From Peptoniphilus lacydonensis (GTDB lineage: Bacteria; Bacillota; Clostridia; Tissierellales; Peptoniphilaceae): a stretch of DNA of 64,000 bases. Location of the stretch: assembly GCF_900106515.1 (NCBI RefSeq), contig NZ_FNWF01000003.1, positions 1,178,001-1,242,000 on the forward strand, given 5' to 3'. Numbering within the stretch: position 1 is the first letter of the stretch; each line of letters opens with the position of its first letter. The position numbers and the translations under genes are program-made. The notes under the pieces were generated by a model. That model saw nothing but the letters and a program-made list of their open reading frames with translations, was not told the origin of the DNA and searched no databases. This document shows, in pieces, positions 35,583 through 43,852 of this stretch.

Positions 35583-37711
35583 TATATGTGAAGAACCCTT
35601 GCGTTAATTTCTTTTGTTCTGCCTTCATTCCAGAAGTTTTCTCCAAGATAGCCACAAGTTCTTCTTACAACTGATAAAGTTGATCTATCTTTGTTGTGAC
35701 ATTGTGGACATTCCCAATCGCCTTCTTCGTTCAATTTAATTTCACCGTCAAATCCACATTCAGAACAGTAATCTGATTTTGTGTTAAATTCTGCGTATTG
35801 AATGTTGTCATAGATAAATCTTACAATTGTTTCAAGTGCTTCTAGGTTGTGACCCATATTAGGTATTTCTACATAGGAAATGCAACCACCTGTTGATTTG
35901 TCTTGAAATTTTGATTCAAAAGTAAATTTTTCAAAGGCAGATATTTCTTCACGAACATCAACGTGGAAGGAGTTGATGTAGTAACCCTTATCTGTTACAT
36001 TTTCTATTATTCCAAATCTTTTTTTGTCAATATTGCAAAATCTTTGAGTCAGTGATTCTGCTGGCGTTGCATAGAGAGTAAATTTAATTCCATATTCTTT
36101 TGTCCATTTCTTTACTGCATCGTTTAATGCGTCCATTATTCTCATGGCAAAGTCGTATCCCTTTTTAGTTGTGTGACTTACACCTTTAGTTAAAACAGTT
36201 GCTTCATATATTCCAATGTATCCTAGAGAAACTGTGGAGTAACCATTTAATAAAAGTGGTGCAATAGATTCATGTTTTCCAAGTCTTGCAATGGCACCAT
36301 GTTGCCAGTGAATTGGAGATGAATCACTTGTAACTTTTTTTAGATGTTCGTATCGAAGTAGCCCCACTCTTTTTACCAAGTCTAGTCTTTTTTCTAAGAT
36401 TTCAAAGAATTTTTCTTCGTCGCCTCCGGCAAGTATTCCTATTTGAGGTAAATTAATGGAGCACGCACCCATGTTAAATCTTCCTTCAAATTTGTAATTG
36501 CCCTTTTCGTCTTTATATGGAGGAAGAAAAGCACGACAACCCATTGGAGAAAATACATTGCCTTCGTAGTTTGCACGCATTTTTTTGGCAGAAATGTAAT
36601 CAGGGTACATTCTCTTTGCAGTGCATCTGACGGCAAGGGACGTTAAATAGTAATATTTTGAATCTTTGTTAATGTTATTTTCGTCTAAAACATAAATTAA
36701 TTTAGGGAAGGCTGGAGTCACATATACTCCTGCGTCATTCTTTATTCCTTGTATTCTTTGCTTTAAAATTTCTTCTATAATCATTGCAACTTCGTCAACG
36801 TATTGGTCATCATCTTCAAGCCACATAAATAACGTTACAAAAGGAGCTTGACCATTTGAAGTCATAAGTGTGTTTATTTGATATTGAATAGTTTGAATTC
36901 CACTTTCGAGATCTTTTTTTGTCATTCTATTTGCCATTTTTTCAGCAAGTTCAATGTCACCTAGAGTATCAAGAGCGAGGCTCAAATTTTTTTCATAGGA
37001 TCTTCTAAGATATTTTCCAAGGCAAGAAATATTTATACTTTGTCCACCATATTGATTTGATGCGATTTGTGCAATAATTTGCGTCATTACATTACAAGCA
37101 ACTTGGAAAGACTTTGGAGTTTCGATCATTTTTCCATTTACGACAGTGCCATTGTCGAGCATATCCTTCATGTTTACAAGGCAGCAATTAAAAATAGGTT
37201 GGATAAAATAATCCATGTCGTGAATGTGAATAGCACCAGATTCATGTGCTTCTACTAAGTCGGCAGGAATCATTTTTCTCTTTGCAATATCCTTTGAAAC
37301 TTCACCTGCGATTAAATCTCTTTGAGTTGATGCTATGATTGCATTTTTATTTGAATTTTCGTCCATTAAGTCTTCATTAGTTTCATTTAAAAGACCTAAT
37401 ATATCTTCATCAGTAGTATTTTGTTCACGCTTATATTGTTGAACAGATTTATAAGATTCGTACGCTCTTGCAGTTGCTGGATTATTATTTTGAATCAAGC
37501 GATAGTAAACTTCGCTTTCTATGTCGTATATAGAAAGGGGAAGTTCTCTTTCTTTCGCAAGTTTTTCAATTTCACTTGCAATTTCAAGAGCCTGATTTTC
37601 TATGTATAATCCAGAACTAGAATGCATAGCCTTCTCAATTGCTATTACAATTTTATCTCTATCAAAATCAACTTTTTTTCCATTTCTTTTTATAACTTGT
37701 GACAATTTCAC
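35582..37711 (-). CDS. nrdD: Anaerobic (class III) ribonucleoside-triphosphate reductase
   Basis: This oxygen-sensitive enzyme makes deoxyribonucleotides. The 709 residues start with an ATP-cone (SQVIKRNGKKVDFDRDKIVIAIEKA), then the catalytic barrel (MGACSINLPQIGIL), a zinc site CSECGF...CPQCHN near the C-terminus, and the glycyl-radical loop RRTCGYLG. The start is GTG at 37711 after AAAGGG. Two NrdR-like boxes overlap or flank its promoter. It is co-transcribed with nrdG. Confidence 0.97.
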   Translation of the reverse strand: MKLSQVIKRNGKKVDFDRDKIVIAIEKAMHSSSGLYIENQALEIASEIEKLAKERELPLSIYDIESEVYYRLIQNNNPATARAYESYKSVQQYKREQNTTDEDILGLLNETNEDLMDENSNKNAIIASTQRDLIAGEVSKDIAKRKMIPADLVEAHESGAIHIHDMDYFIQPIFNCCLVNMKDMLDNGTVVNGKMIETPKSFQVACNVMTQIIAQIASNQYGGQSINISCLGKYLRRSYEKNLSLALDTLGDIELAEKMANRMTKKDLESGIQTIQYQINTLMTSNGQAPFVTLFMWLEDDDQYVDEVAMIIEEILKQRIQGIKNDAGVYVTPAFPKLIYVLDENNINKDSKYYYLTSLAVRCTAKRMYPDYISAKKMRANYEGNVFSPMGCRAFLPPYKDEKGNYKFEGRFNMGACSINLPQIGILAGGDEEKFFEILEKRLDLVKRVGLLRYEHLKKVTSDSSPIHWQHGAIARLGKHESIAPLLLNGYSTVSLGYIGIYEATVLTKGVSHTTKKGYDFAMRIMDALNDAVKKWTKEYGIKFTLYATPAESLTQRFCNIDKKRFGIIENVTDKGYYINSFHVDVREEISAFEKFTFESKFQDKSTGGCISYVEIPNMGHNLEALETIVRFIYDNIQYAEFNTKSDYCSECGFDGEIKLNEEGDWECPQCHNKDRSTLSVVRRTCGYLGENFWNEGRTKEINARVLHI

Positions 37712-37743
37712 TCACCCTTTCTATATAAGATAATTATAAATAA

Positions 37744-37772
37744 ATTATACAAGATATTTTGTACAATGTAAA
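37744..37772 (-). promoter_or_regulatory. Sigma-A promoter of nrdDG
   Basis: On the minus strand, TTTACA (37772-37767), a 17-base spacer and TATAAT (37749-37744) form a near-consensus promoter starting about 25 bases before the nrdD GTG. An NrdR-like box lies in the spacer. Confidence 0.8.
37749..37764. promoter_or_regulatory. NrdR-like box 2 within the nrdD promoter
   Basis: ACAAGATATTTTGTAC is a weaker NrdR-like palindrome between -35 and -10. Its centre is 42 bases from box 1, four helical turns, so both would face the same side of the DNA. Confidence 0.5.
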
Positions 37773-37790
37773 TACAAAAAATAGAAGAAA

Positions 37791-37806
37791 ACACTATATA
37801 TAGTAG
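37791..37806. promoter_or_regulatory. NrdR box 1 upstream of nrdD
   Basis: ACACTATATATAGTAG matches the NrdR consensus ACACWATATATWGTGT at 14 of 16 positions. It lies upstream of the -35 of nrdD. NrdR is a zinc/ATP-cone repressor of ribonucleotide reductase genes; its gene is not in this window. Confidence 0.7.
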
Positions 37807-37901
37807 TATATAAATTTTAAAAAGTGCTAGATTTGTTATAATTCTAATATTGAATAAGGTTTAATGTTATAATGAATTTATAAAATAAAAGAGGGGTAAT
37901 T

Positions 37902-38711
37902 ATGTTAAAAATATTTACAGATGTATTAGATCCTTTTTTGTGGGGACTTTTTCCAATTCTTAGAAAATTTGAAAGAAAATACAATAATTTTAATTATGAA
38001 TTTGTAATGAGTGGGTTGATTGGAAATTATGAAGAGTTTCTTCCCAAAAATTTTAGGGAAAAAAATTCCGTAAAACTTGGAAATAAAATTTTATACGATA
38101 TGTATAGAGCCACATCTACGATTACAAAAATGCCAGGTTTCAAAGAAAATCTAGATCTTTTTACAGAAGAATATAAATCTTCTTATCCCTTAGATAAGTA
38201 TTTTTTATCTGTTAAAGAAATTGATGAGAATATTTCTAGGGACTATATAAGAAAAATTTTAGAAGAAGCAATTATTTTTAATAAGAATATTTATAAACTA
38301 AATGTTCAAAGAGAAATTTTAGAGAATTTTAATATTAATTTTGAAGAATTTATATTTAATTATGAAAATAGCCACGAAATTTTTCTAGAAAATAGGATGG
38401 AATCCTTTGATTACAGAATAAAAAAGTTGCCGGGATTTTTGGTTACAGAAAATAATAGAGTTTTGCAAAATATAATGGATTTTAGTAGAGTTGAAGAATT
38501 TTTATTAGAAAATCTAAATCTAGTAGAAAGAGAAGAAGAGTTAGATGAAAAAGAAAGAATAATTGATTATATAAAGTCCTATGACCTTGTTCTAAAAGAT
38601 GAGGTAAAAATTGTTTTTGGAATAGATAATAAATTGGACAATCTGTTAGAAGAAGAGAAGATAGAAATTAAAAAAATAAATGGCTTTGAAATCATCTATA
38701 ATAATTTTTGA
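37902..38711 (+). CDS. DsbA/FrnE-like thioredoxin-fold protein without the active-site cysteines
   Basis: Residues 3-50 (IFTDVLDPFLWGLFPILRKFERKYN, then FEFVMSGLI-like spacing) match the DsbA-like group that includes YjbH/SpxH and FrnE, whose active site reads CPWCW. Here the position reads DPFLW, so both cysteines are absent. A helical insertion and PGFLVTENNRVL follow, as in the fold. The protein cannot act as a thiol oxidoreductase. It may be a scaffold or an adaptor such as SpxH, which guides Spx to ClpXP; this is inference only. The 269 residues carry no signal peptide. Confidence 0.6.
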   Translation: MLKIFTDVLDPFLWGLFPILRKFERKYNNFNYEFVMSGLIGNYEEFLPKNFREKNSVKLGNKILYDMYRATSTITKMPGFKENLDLFTEEYKSSYPLDKYFLSVKEIDENISRDYIRKILEEAIIFNKNIYKLNVQREILENFNINFEEFIFNYENSHEIFLENRMESFDYRIKKLPGFLVTENNRVLQNIMDFSRVEEFLLENLNLVEREEELDEKERIIDYIKSYDLVLKDEVKIVFGIDNKLDNLLEEEKIEIKKINGFEIIYNNF

Positions 38712-38818
38712 AGAAAATCTCATTTAATTTTTTATAAGGATTTTTACCAAGTATCTTAGTAATTTAAAAATACAATTTAATAAAAGATAATGTATTGATA
38801 ATAAAGGACAAAAAAATT

Positions 38819-38834
38819 GCCGAGATAACTCGGC
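38819..38834 (-). terminator. GC-rich hairpin, possible minus-strand terminator
   Basis: GCCGAG / CTCGGC with loop ATAA is followed on the minus strand by AATTTTTTT. It may back up the terminator at 38938-38963. Nothing else is recognised between 38712 and 38937. Confidence 0.55.
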
Positions 38835-38937
38835 GTGTAAAAGGAAATTAATTAAAAAGTGTATTAAATAATCTGTTATAAGTTTAGCATAATAAATTTA
38901 TAAATACAAGGAAAAATTTAAAAATTATAAAAAAATT

Positions 38938-38963
38938 AAAAAAGGAGGAACTTTTTGTCCTCC
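38938..38963 (-). terminator. Terminator of the lipoprotein gene
   Basis: On the minus strand, stem GGAGGA / TCCTCC (38958-38963 with 38944-38949) is followed by TTTTTT, 24 bases past the stop. Confidence 0.8.
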
Positions 38964-38986
38964 CTATGTAAAACTAGAATATTTTA

Positions 38987-39826
38987 TTATTTTTGTTGAG
39001 ATAATTCTTCTGCCTTTGCGATAAAGGATTTATAAAGATTTAGAGCGTCTTCATTGTTATCGTCCATAATTAATTCTTCGGGATGAAATTGTAATCCCAA
39101 GAAATAGGATTTGTCAGTTCTAACTATTGCTTCAATAGTTCCATCGGAAGCTGTTGCTACAACTTTTAAATTATTCCCCAAATCTTTTATTGCTTGATGG
39201 TGCCAAGAGTTTACTTCGATAGTACCTGTTTTTCCAAAACCATCAGCTAAAATATTATCTGGCAAAACATCTATATCGTGTTTCACAAAAACTTTTCTTT
39301 CAGGATCTCTATGAATAATATCAGTAGGTCTTTGTGCTATTATATCTTGATATAAAGTACCACCTGATAAGATATTTGTAAATTGCATTCCTCTACAAGT
39401 TGCTATTGTAGGCTTATCTTCTTCCAATAAAGCTTTAAGTAGAAATTCATCAGATTTATCACGTCTAGGGTTTATATCTTCTAAAGTTGGAATTGGTTCT
39501 TCGTTGTAAAGTGCGGGATTTAAATCATCTCCTCCAGTTACTACGACTCCATCAACTTTTTTTATCTCTTCTTTTGCTTCGTCAAGAGATGTCATTTCTT
39601 TTAGAAATACAACTTTAGCTCCAGCTTTTCTTAAAGCATCAGCATACATTTGTGTATCTTCATCAACTTTGTCCTTAGAATTTTTATCAACTTTATCTGT
39701 TGACCAAGAAACGCCAATAGTTGGTGCATTTTTGTCTTCTTTATTAGAGCAAGCTGTAAACGTTAATATTGCAATTAATAAGAAGAGAATAGACATAATA
39801 ATATTTTTTGTGTTAGTTTTTCTCAT
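38987..39826 (-). CDS. Lipoprotein of the gamma-glutamyl-GABA hydrolase (peptidase C26) family
   Basis: The N-terminus has a lipoprotein signal (basic KTNTKN, hydrophobic IIMSILFLLIAILTF, then TAC with lipidation Cys26). The mature part is a class I glutamine-amidotransferase-like domain: VVVTGGDDLNP, nucleophile Cys144 in ATCRGMQ, and His/Glu in LQFHPEE, with the PuuD-type spacing. It should hydrolyse a gamma-glutamyl bond, but outside the cell membrane, which is unusual for a family best known from cytoplasmic putrescine breakdown. It could release glutamate for fermentation (inference). It has its own promoter and terminator. Confidence 0.82.
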   Translation of the reverse strand: MRKTNTKNIIMSILFLLIAILTFTACSNKEDKNAPTIGVSWSTDKVDKNSKDKVDEDTQMYADALRKAGAKVVFLKEMTSLDEAKEEIKKVDGVVVTGGDDLNPALYNEEPIPTLEDINPRRDKSDEFLLKALLEEDKPTIATCRGMQFTNILSGGTLYQDIIAQRPTDIIHRDPERKVFVKHDIDVLPDNILADGFGKTGTIEVNSWHHQAIKDLGNNLKVVATASDGTIEAIVRTDKSYFLGLQFHPEELIMDDNNEDALNLYKSFIAKAEELSQQK

Positions 39827-39869
39827 ATTAAGCTCCTTTTTAAATATTATTTTCTAGTTCTACAAAGAT

Positions 39870-39898
39870 AGTATATCGTTTTCAAAAAAATCTCGCAA
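39870..39898 (-). promoter_or_regulatory. Promoter of the lipoprotein gene
   Basis: On the minus strand, TTGCGA (39898-39893), a 17-base spacer and TATACT (39875-39870) are about 45 bases upstream of the ATG. Confidence 0.6.
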
Positions 39899-39925
39899 TA
39901 ATTATGGTGAAAAATTATAAAATAA

Positions 39926-39952
39926 TTAGCAGATAACTTGCAAGAGTGCTAA
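39926..39952. promoter_or_regulatory. CIRCE operator (HrcA site)
   Basis: The arrangement TTAGCAGAT, nine bases, GAGTGCTAA fits the CIRCE element TTAGCACTC-N9-GAGTGCTAA. The right arm is perfect and the left arm matches 6 of 9. It covers the -35 of the dnaJ-like/clpB promoter, as expected for repression by HrcA. Confidence 0.75.
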
Positions 39953-39966
39953 AAATATTGTATAAT
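39938..39966 (+). promoter_or_regulatory. Heat-shock operon promoter (dnaJ-like, clpB)
   Basis: TTGCAA (39938-39943), a 17-base spacer and TATAAT (39961-39966) form a sigma-A promoter. A transcript would start near 39973 and have a ~185-base leader before the TTG start at 40159. Confidence 0.72.
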
Positions 39967-39971
39967 TTAAT

Positions 39972-39988
39972 AGTCAAAGATAGTCAAA
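39972..39988. promoter_or_regulatory. CtsR operator
   Basis: Two direct heptads AGTCAAA (39972-39978, 39982-39988) separated by GAT match the CtsR consensus (A/G)GTCAAA-NAN-(A/G)GTCAAA exactly. They cover the predicted transcription start, so bound CtsR would block it. Confidence 0.78.
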
Positions 39989-40158
39989 TGATATTTTTAG
40001 AATTTAGAATTTTATTAAATATTTGAATTATTTATACTAAAAAACTAATTAAAATATATAATATAATTAGTTAATTTTATTTATAGAGATTAAATAATTT
40101 TTGATGGAAAAATAAAATATTTTAGAATTTTTGACAGTCCACGTGAGGAGGTTATTAG

Positions 40159-41079
40159 TTGAAATATAAAGATTATTATGAAATCCTTGGAGTTTCTAAA
40201 AACGCAGACGAAAAGGAAATAAAAAGTGCTTACAGAAAGCTTGCAAAGAAGTATCACCCAGATCTTCATCAAGGAGATGATGCTGCAGCAGAAAAATTTA
40301 AGGAAATTTCTGAAGCTTATGAAGTTTTATCTGATAAGAGTAAGAGAAAAAAATATGATACTTTTGGTTCTAATTATGATTTTAGTTCTGGATATGATTT
40401 TGACCCTTCTCAATATGGTTACACATACACTACGGGGGGAAGTGGAGCAGATTTCTCAGACTTTTTTGAAACTATTTTTGGTTCTAGTAGGTCAGGAGGA
40501 AATTTCTCCGGTGGTTTTAATATAAATGATATTTTTGGAGATTTATCTGGAAGAGGAAATGGAAGGACTGCAAACAAGACCAGAAATAAATTTGAGTCCG
40601 AGCTTTCTATTTCTATTAGAGAAGCCTATGAAGGAACTACAAAAAATGTAAATTTAACTTACAAACAAAAGGAATATGATATTGTTGTTAAAGTTCCAAA
40701 GGGAATAACTCGTGGGAAAAAAGTTAAGGTAAAGGGAGAAAAATTTGGACTTCCTGGAGATATTCTTTTTAAAATAAATATTCGCGATGAAAAGGATATG
40801 TCTTTAGATGGACTTGATATTACAAAAAAAGAAGACATTTATCCATGGGAAGCAGCCTTTGGAAGTAGCAAAACTGTTGAAACTTTAAATGGGAAGTTAA
40901 AATTAAAAATACCCGAAAATTTTGTTGGAGGAAATAAGATGAGAATTCCTTCAAAGGGATTTAAAGATTTAAAGGGAAATAAGGGAGATCTTTATATTTC
41001 TTTTAATATTGTAAATCCTAAAGATTTATCAGAAAAGCAATTAAAATTATATAAAGAACTTGAAAAAATTAGTAAATGA
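40159..41079 (+). CDS. DnaJ-domain co-chaperone, CbpA type
   Basis: The first ~70 residues are a J-domain ([33 protein letters not shown]) with the HPD tripeptide needed to stimulate DnaK. A Gly/Phe-rich linker follows. Then comes the DnaJ C-terminal substrate domain, without the four-cysteine-repeat zinc domain of true DnaJ, so it is a type II (CbpA-like) J-protein. The start is TTG 40159 after GAGGAGGT. It is in an operon with clpB (9-base gap) behind a dual HrcA/CtsR-type promoter, fitting a disaggregation role with DnaK and ClpB. Confidence 0.9.
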   Translation: MKYKDYYEILGVSKNADEKEIKSAYRKLAKKYHPDLHQGDDAAAEKFKEISEAYEVLSDKSKRKKYDTFGSNYDFSSGYDFDPSQYGYTYTTGGSGADFSDFFETIFGSSRSGGNFSGGFNINDIFGDLSGRGNGRTANKTRNKFESELSISIREAYEGTTKNVNLTYKQKEYDIVVKVPKGITRGKKVKVKGEKFGLPGDILFKINIRDEKDMSLDGLDITKKEDIYPWEAAFGSSKTVETLNGKLKLKIPENFVGGNKMRIPSKGFKDLKGNKGDLYISFNIVNPKDLSEKQLKLYKELEKISK

Positions 41080-41088
41080 GGTGTTTAA

Positions 41089-43671
41089 ATGAATTTTGAA
41101 AAATTTACTCAAAAGTCCCTTGAAGCTGTTCAAGGAGCATATAATATCGCTAAGGAATATGGCAATCCTGAGGTAAAAGAAATTCACATTAATTACGCAC
41201 TTTTAGATGACAAAGAAGGACTTATACCAAGGGTCTTGACATATATGGAAAAAAATCCTGAGATGATTAAAGCGGATGTCTTAAAAATTATTGAAAGACT
41301 TCCAAAACAATCAGGTTCAGAAGTTTATGCAGATAATTCTTATAGAGAATTATTTACAAAGGCTGAAGATTTTATGAAGAAGATGGGAGATGAATATCTT
41401 TCTGTTGAACATATTTATCTTGCACTTTTAAATATGAAGGGAACTGGTTCCTCATCTATTTTTAACAAATATAAAATTGATGCAGATAGTTTTCTAAATT
41501 CTCTAAAAAAAATTAGAGGAAATCAACATGTAACAACTGACAATCCAGAAGGAACTTATGATGCTCTCAAAAAGTATGGTCAAGATTTAACTGAACTTGC
41601 AAGAGATGGAAAGTTAGATCCCGTTATTGGTCGTGACGAAGAAGTTAGAAATGTAATTAGAATTTTATCTAGAAGAACTAAAAACAATCCTGTTTTAATT
41701 GGGCCTCCTGGAGTTGGCAAAACTGCAATAGCAGGTGGACTTGCACAAAGAATTGTGTCTGAGGATGTGCCTGAAGGATTAAAAAATAAAACAGTATTTT
41801 CACTTGATATGGGGGCACTTATTGCAGGCGCAAAATATCGTGGAGAATTTGAAGAAAGATTAAAGGCTGTTTTAAATGAAGTGAAAAAATCTGAAGGAAA
41901 TATTATTTTATTTATAGATGAAATTCACAACATTGTTGGTGCAGGAAAGACTGATGGGGCAATGGACGCATCAAATTTGTTAAAGCCAATGCTTGCTCGT
42001 GGAGAACTTCACGCAATTGGCGCAACAACTCTTGATGAATATAGAAAATATATTGAAAAAGATCCTGCTCTCGAAAGAAGATTTCAAAAGGTTTTGGTTA
42101 AAGAGCCGACAGTGGAAGATACAATTGCAATTCTTCGTGGTCTTAAAGATAAATACGAAATTTATCATGGGATAAGAATTGCAGACTCAGCTGTTATTGC
42201 TGCTGCAACTCTTTCTGATAGGTATATTACTGATAGATTTTTGCCAGATAAAGCCATTGATTTGATGGACGAATCCTGCGCAATGCTTAGGACAGAAATT
42301 GACTCAATGCCAACAGAAATTGACGAAGTTAGAAGAAAAATTTTGCAACTTGAAATAGAAAATCAAGCACTAAAAAAAGAAACTGATGAAGCGAGTGTAG
42401 AAAGACTAAAAAAATTGCAAGTTGAGCTTTCTGAAGAAAAAGATCTTTTTGACAGATTGAAATCTAAATGGGAATCTGAAAAAAAGGCCCTTGATTCCAC
42501 AAAAGATATAAAAAAACAAATTGAAGAAACAAATCACTCAATTGAAGAGGCCGAAAGAAATTATGATCTTGAAAAACTTTCTGAATTAAAATACGGAACT
42601 CTTCCAAAATTAAAGGAAGAACTTGCTAAAAAAGAATCGGAAACAAAAGATGAATCTACATCAATGGTAAAGGAACAAGTTACAGAAGATGAAATTGCTT
42701 ATGTTGTCAGCAGGTGGACGGGAATACCAGTTGAAAAATTAAATAAAACTGAAAGAGAAAAACTTTTAAATCTTGAAGATATTTTGCACAAGAGAGTAAT
42801 AGGGCAAGATAATGCAATTGAAGTTGTATCTGATGCAGTTTTAAGAGCAAGAGCTGGACTAAAAGATAGAAATAAACCAATTGGATCTTTTATATTCTTG
42901 GGGCCAACAGGAGTTGGTAAAACTGAAACAGCAAAGGCACTTACAGAAACGCTTTTCGATGATGAAAGGAATTTAATAAGGATTGATATGTCAGAGTATA
43001 TGGAAAAGCATTCTGTGTCAAGACTTGTGGGATCTCCTCCGGGATATGTTGGTTACGATGAAGGAGGACAACTTACAGAAGCAGTTAGAAGGAAGCCTTA
43101 TTCTGTAATTTTGTTTGACGAAATCGAAAAGGCTCATCCAGATGTTTTTAATATTTTACTTCAAGTGCTAGATGATGGAAGACTTACTGATAATCAAGGA
43201 AGGACTGTTGATTTTAAAAATACAGTTATAATTATGACTTCAAATATTGGATCACACTTCTTAATTGATGGAATCGGAGAAGATGGTCAAATAACAGAAG
43301 ATGCAAGAGAATCTGTAATGGGAGATCTTAGGGCGTCTTTTAGACCAGAATTTTTAAATAGAGTTGATGAAATAGTTTTATTCAAACCACTTCAAAGAGA
43401 AGAAATTTACGACATTATAAAACAAAGTATAAGAGAAGTTGAAAATAAATTAGAGGACAGAGATATAAAAATTGAAGTCACAGATTCTGCTCTTGAATTT
43501 ATTTTAAATGCATCCTTTAGCCCTCAATATGGAGCAAGGCCAGTTAAGAGATATATTGAGCACGCTCTTGAAACAAAAATTTCAAAATTAATAATTAAGG
43601 GTGATGTTATGGATGGAGATACTATTTTAGTAGATGTGTATGCGGATGATTTATCTATAAAAGTAAAATAA
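41089..43671 (+). CDS. clpB: ClpB protein disaggregase
   Basis: ClpB is a hexameric AAA+ machine that pulls apart heat-damaged aggregates together with DnaK. The 860 residues have a Clp N-domain, a first AAA+ domain (Walker [10 protein letters not shown] near residue 206, with the pore stretch [15 protein letters not shown]), a long coiled-coil middle domain (about 400-520) and a second AAA+ domain (GPTGVGKTE near 605, [21 protein letters not shown]). The coiled coil separates it from ClpA/ClpC. It sits in an operon behind the J-protein gene. Confidence 0.97.
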   Translation: MNFEKFTQKSLEAVQGAYNIAKEYGNPEVKEIHINYALLDDKEGLIPRVLTYMEKNPEMIKADVLKIIERLPKQSGSEVYADNSYRELFTKAEDFMKKMGDEYLSVEHIYLALLNMKGTGSSSIFNKYKIDADSFLNSLKKIRGNQHVTTDNPEGTYDALKKYGQDLTELARDGKLDPVIGRDEEVRNVIRILSRRTKNNPVLIGPPGVGKTAIAGGLAQRIVSEDVPEGLKNKTVFSLDMGALIAGAKYRGEFEERLKAVLNEVKKSEGNIILFIDEIHNIVGAGKTDGAMDASNLLKPMLARGELHAIGATTLDEYRKYIEKDPALERRFQKVLVKEPTVEDTIAILRGLKDKYEIYHGIRIADSAVIAAATLSDRYITDRFLPDKAIDLMDESCAMLRTEIDSMPTEIDEVRRKILQLEIENQALKKETDEASVERLKKLQVELSEEKDLFDRLKSKWESEKKALDSTKDIKKQIEETNHSIEEAERNYDLEKLSELKYGTLPKLKEELAKKESETKDESTSMVKEQVTEDEIAYVVSRWTGIPVEKLNKTEREKLLNLEDILHKRVIGQDNAIEVVSDAVLRARAGLKDRNKPIGSFIFLGPTGVGKTETAKALTETLFDDERNLIRIDMSEYMEKHSVSRLVGSPPGYVGYDEGGQLTEAVRRKPYSVILFDEIEKAHPDVFNILLQVLDDGRLTDNQGRTVDFKNTVIIMTSNIGSHFLIDGIGEDGQITEDARESVMGDLRASFRPEFLNRVDEIVLFKPLQREEIYDIIKQSIREVENKLEDRDIKIEVTDSALEFILNASFSPQYGARPVKRYIEHALETKISKLIIKGDVMDGDTILVDVYADDLSIKVK

Positions 43672-43681
43672 TTTTATTTTG

Positions 43682-43715
43682 GAACTTGCTAAATTTATTT
43701 TAGTGAGTTCTTTTT
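43682..43715 (+). terminator. Terminator after clpB
   Basis: A 12-bp stem (43682-43693 with 43699-43710, two G-U pairs) and loop TTTAT are followed by five T. Confidence 0.85.
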
Positions 43716-43852
43716 GTTTCTATATTGTTACAAAATATTAAAAAAATGTTAAAAAGAAAAAAGTTATTCTAGTTATCACTTTATTATCACAAAAGGGCTT
43801 TAAACTCAATCATAGTATAAATTAATAATTAATTTTATTAGGGGGAATTTAA

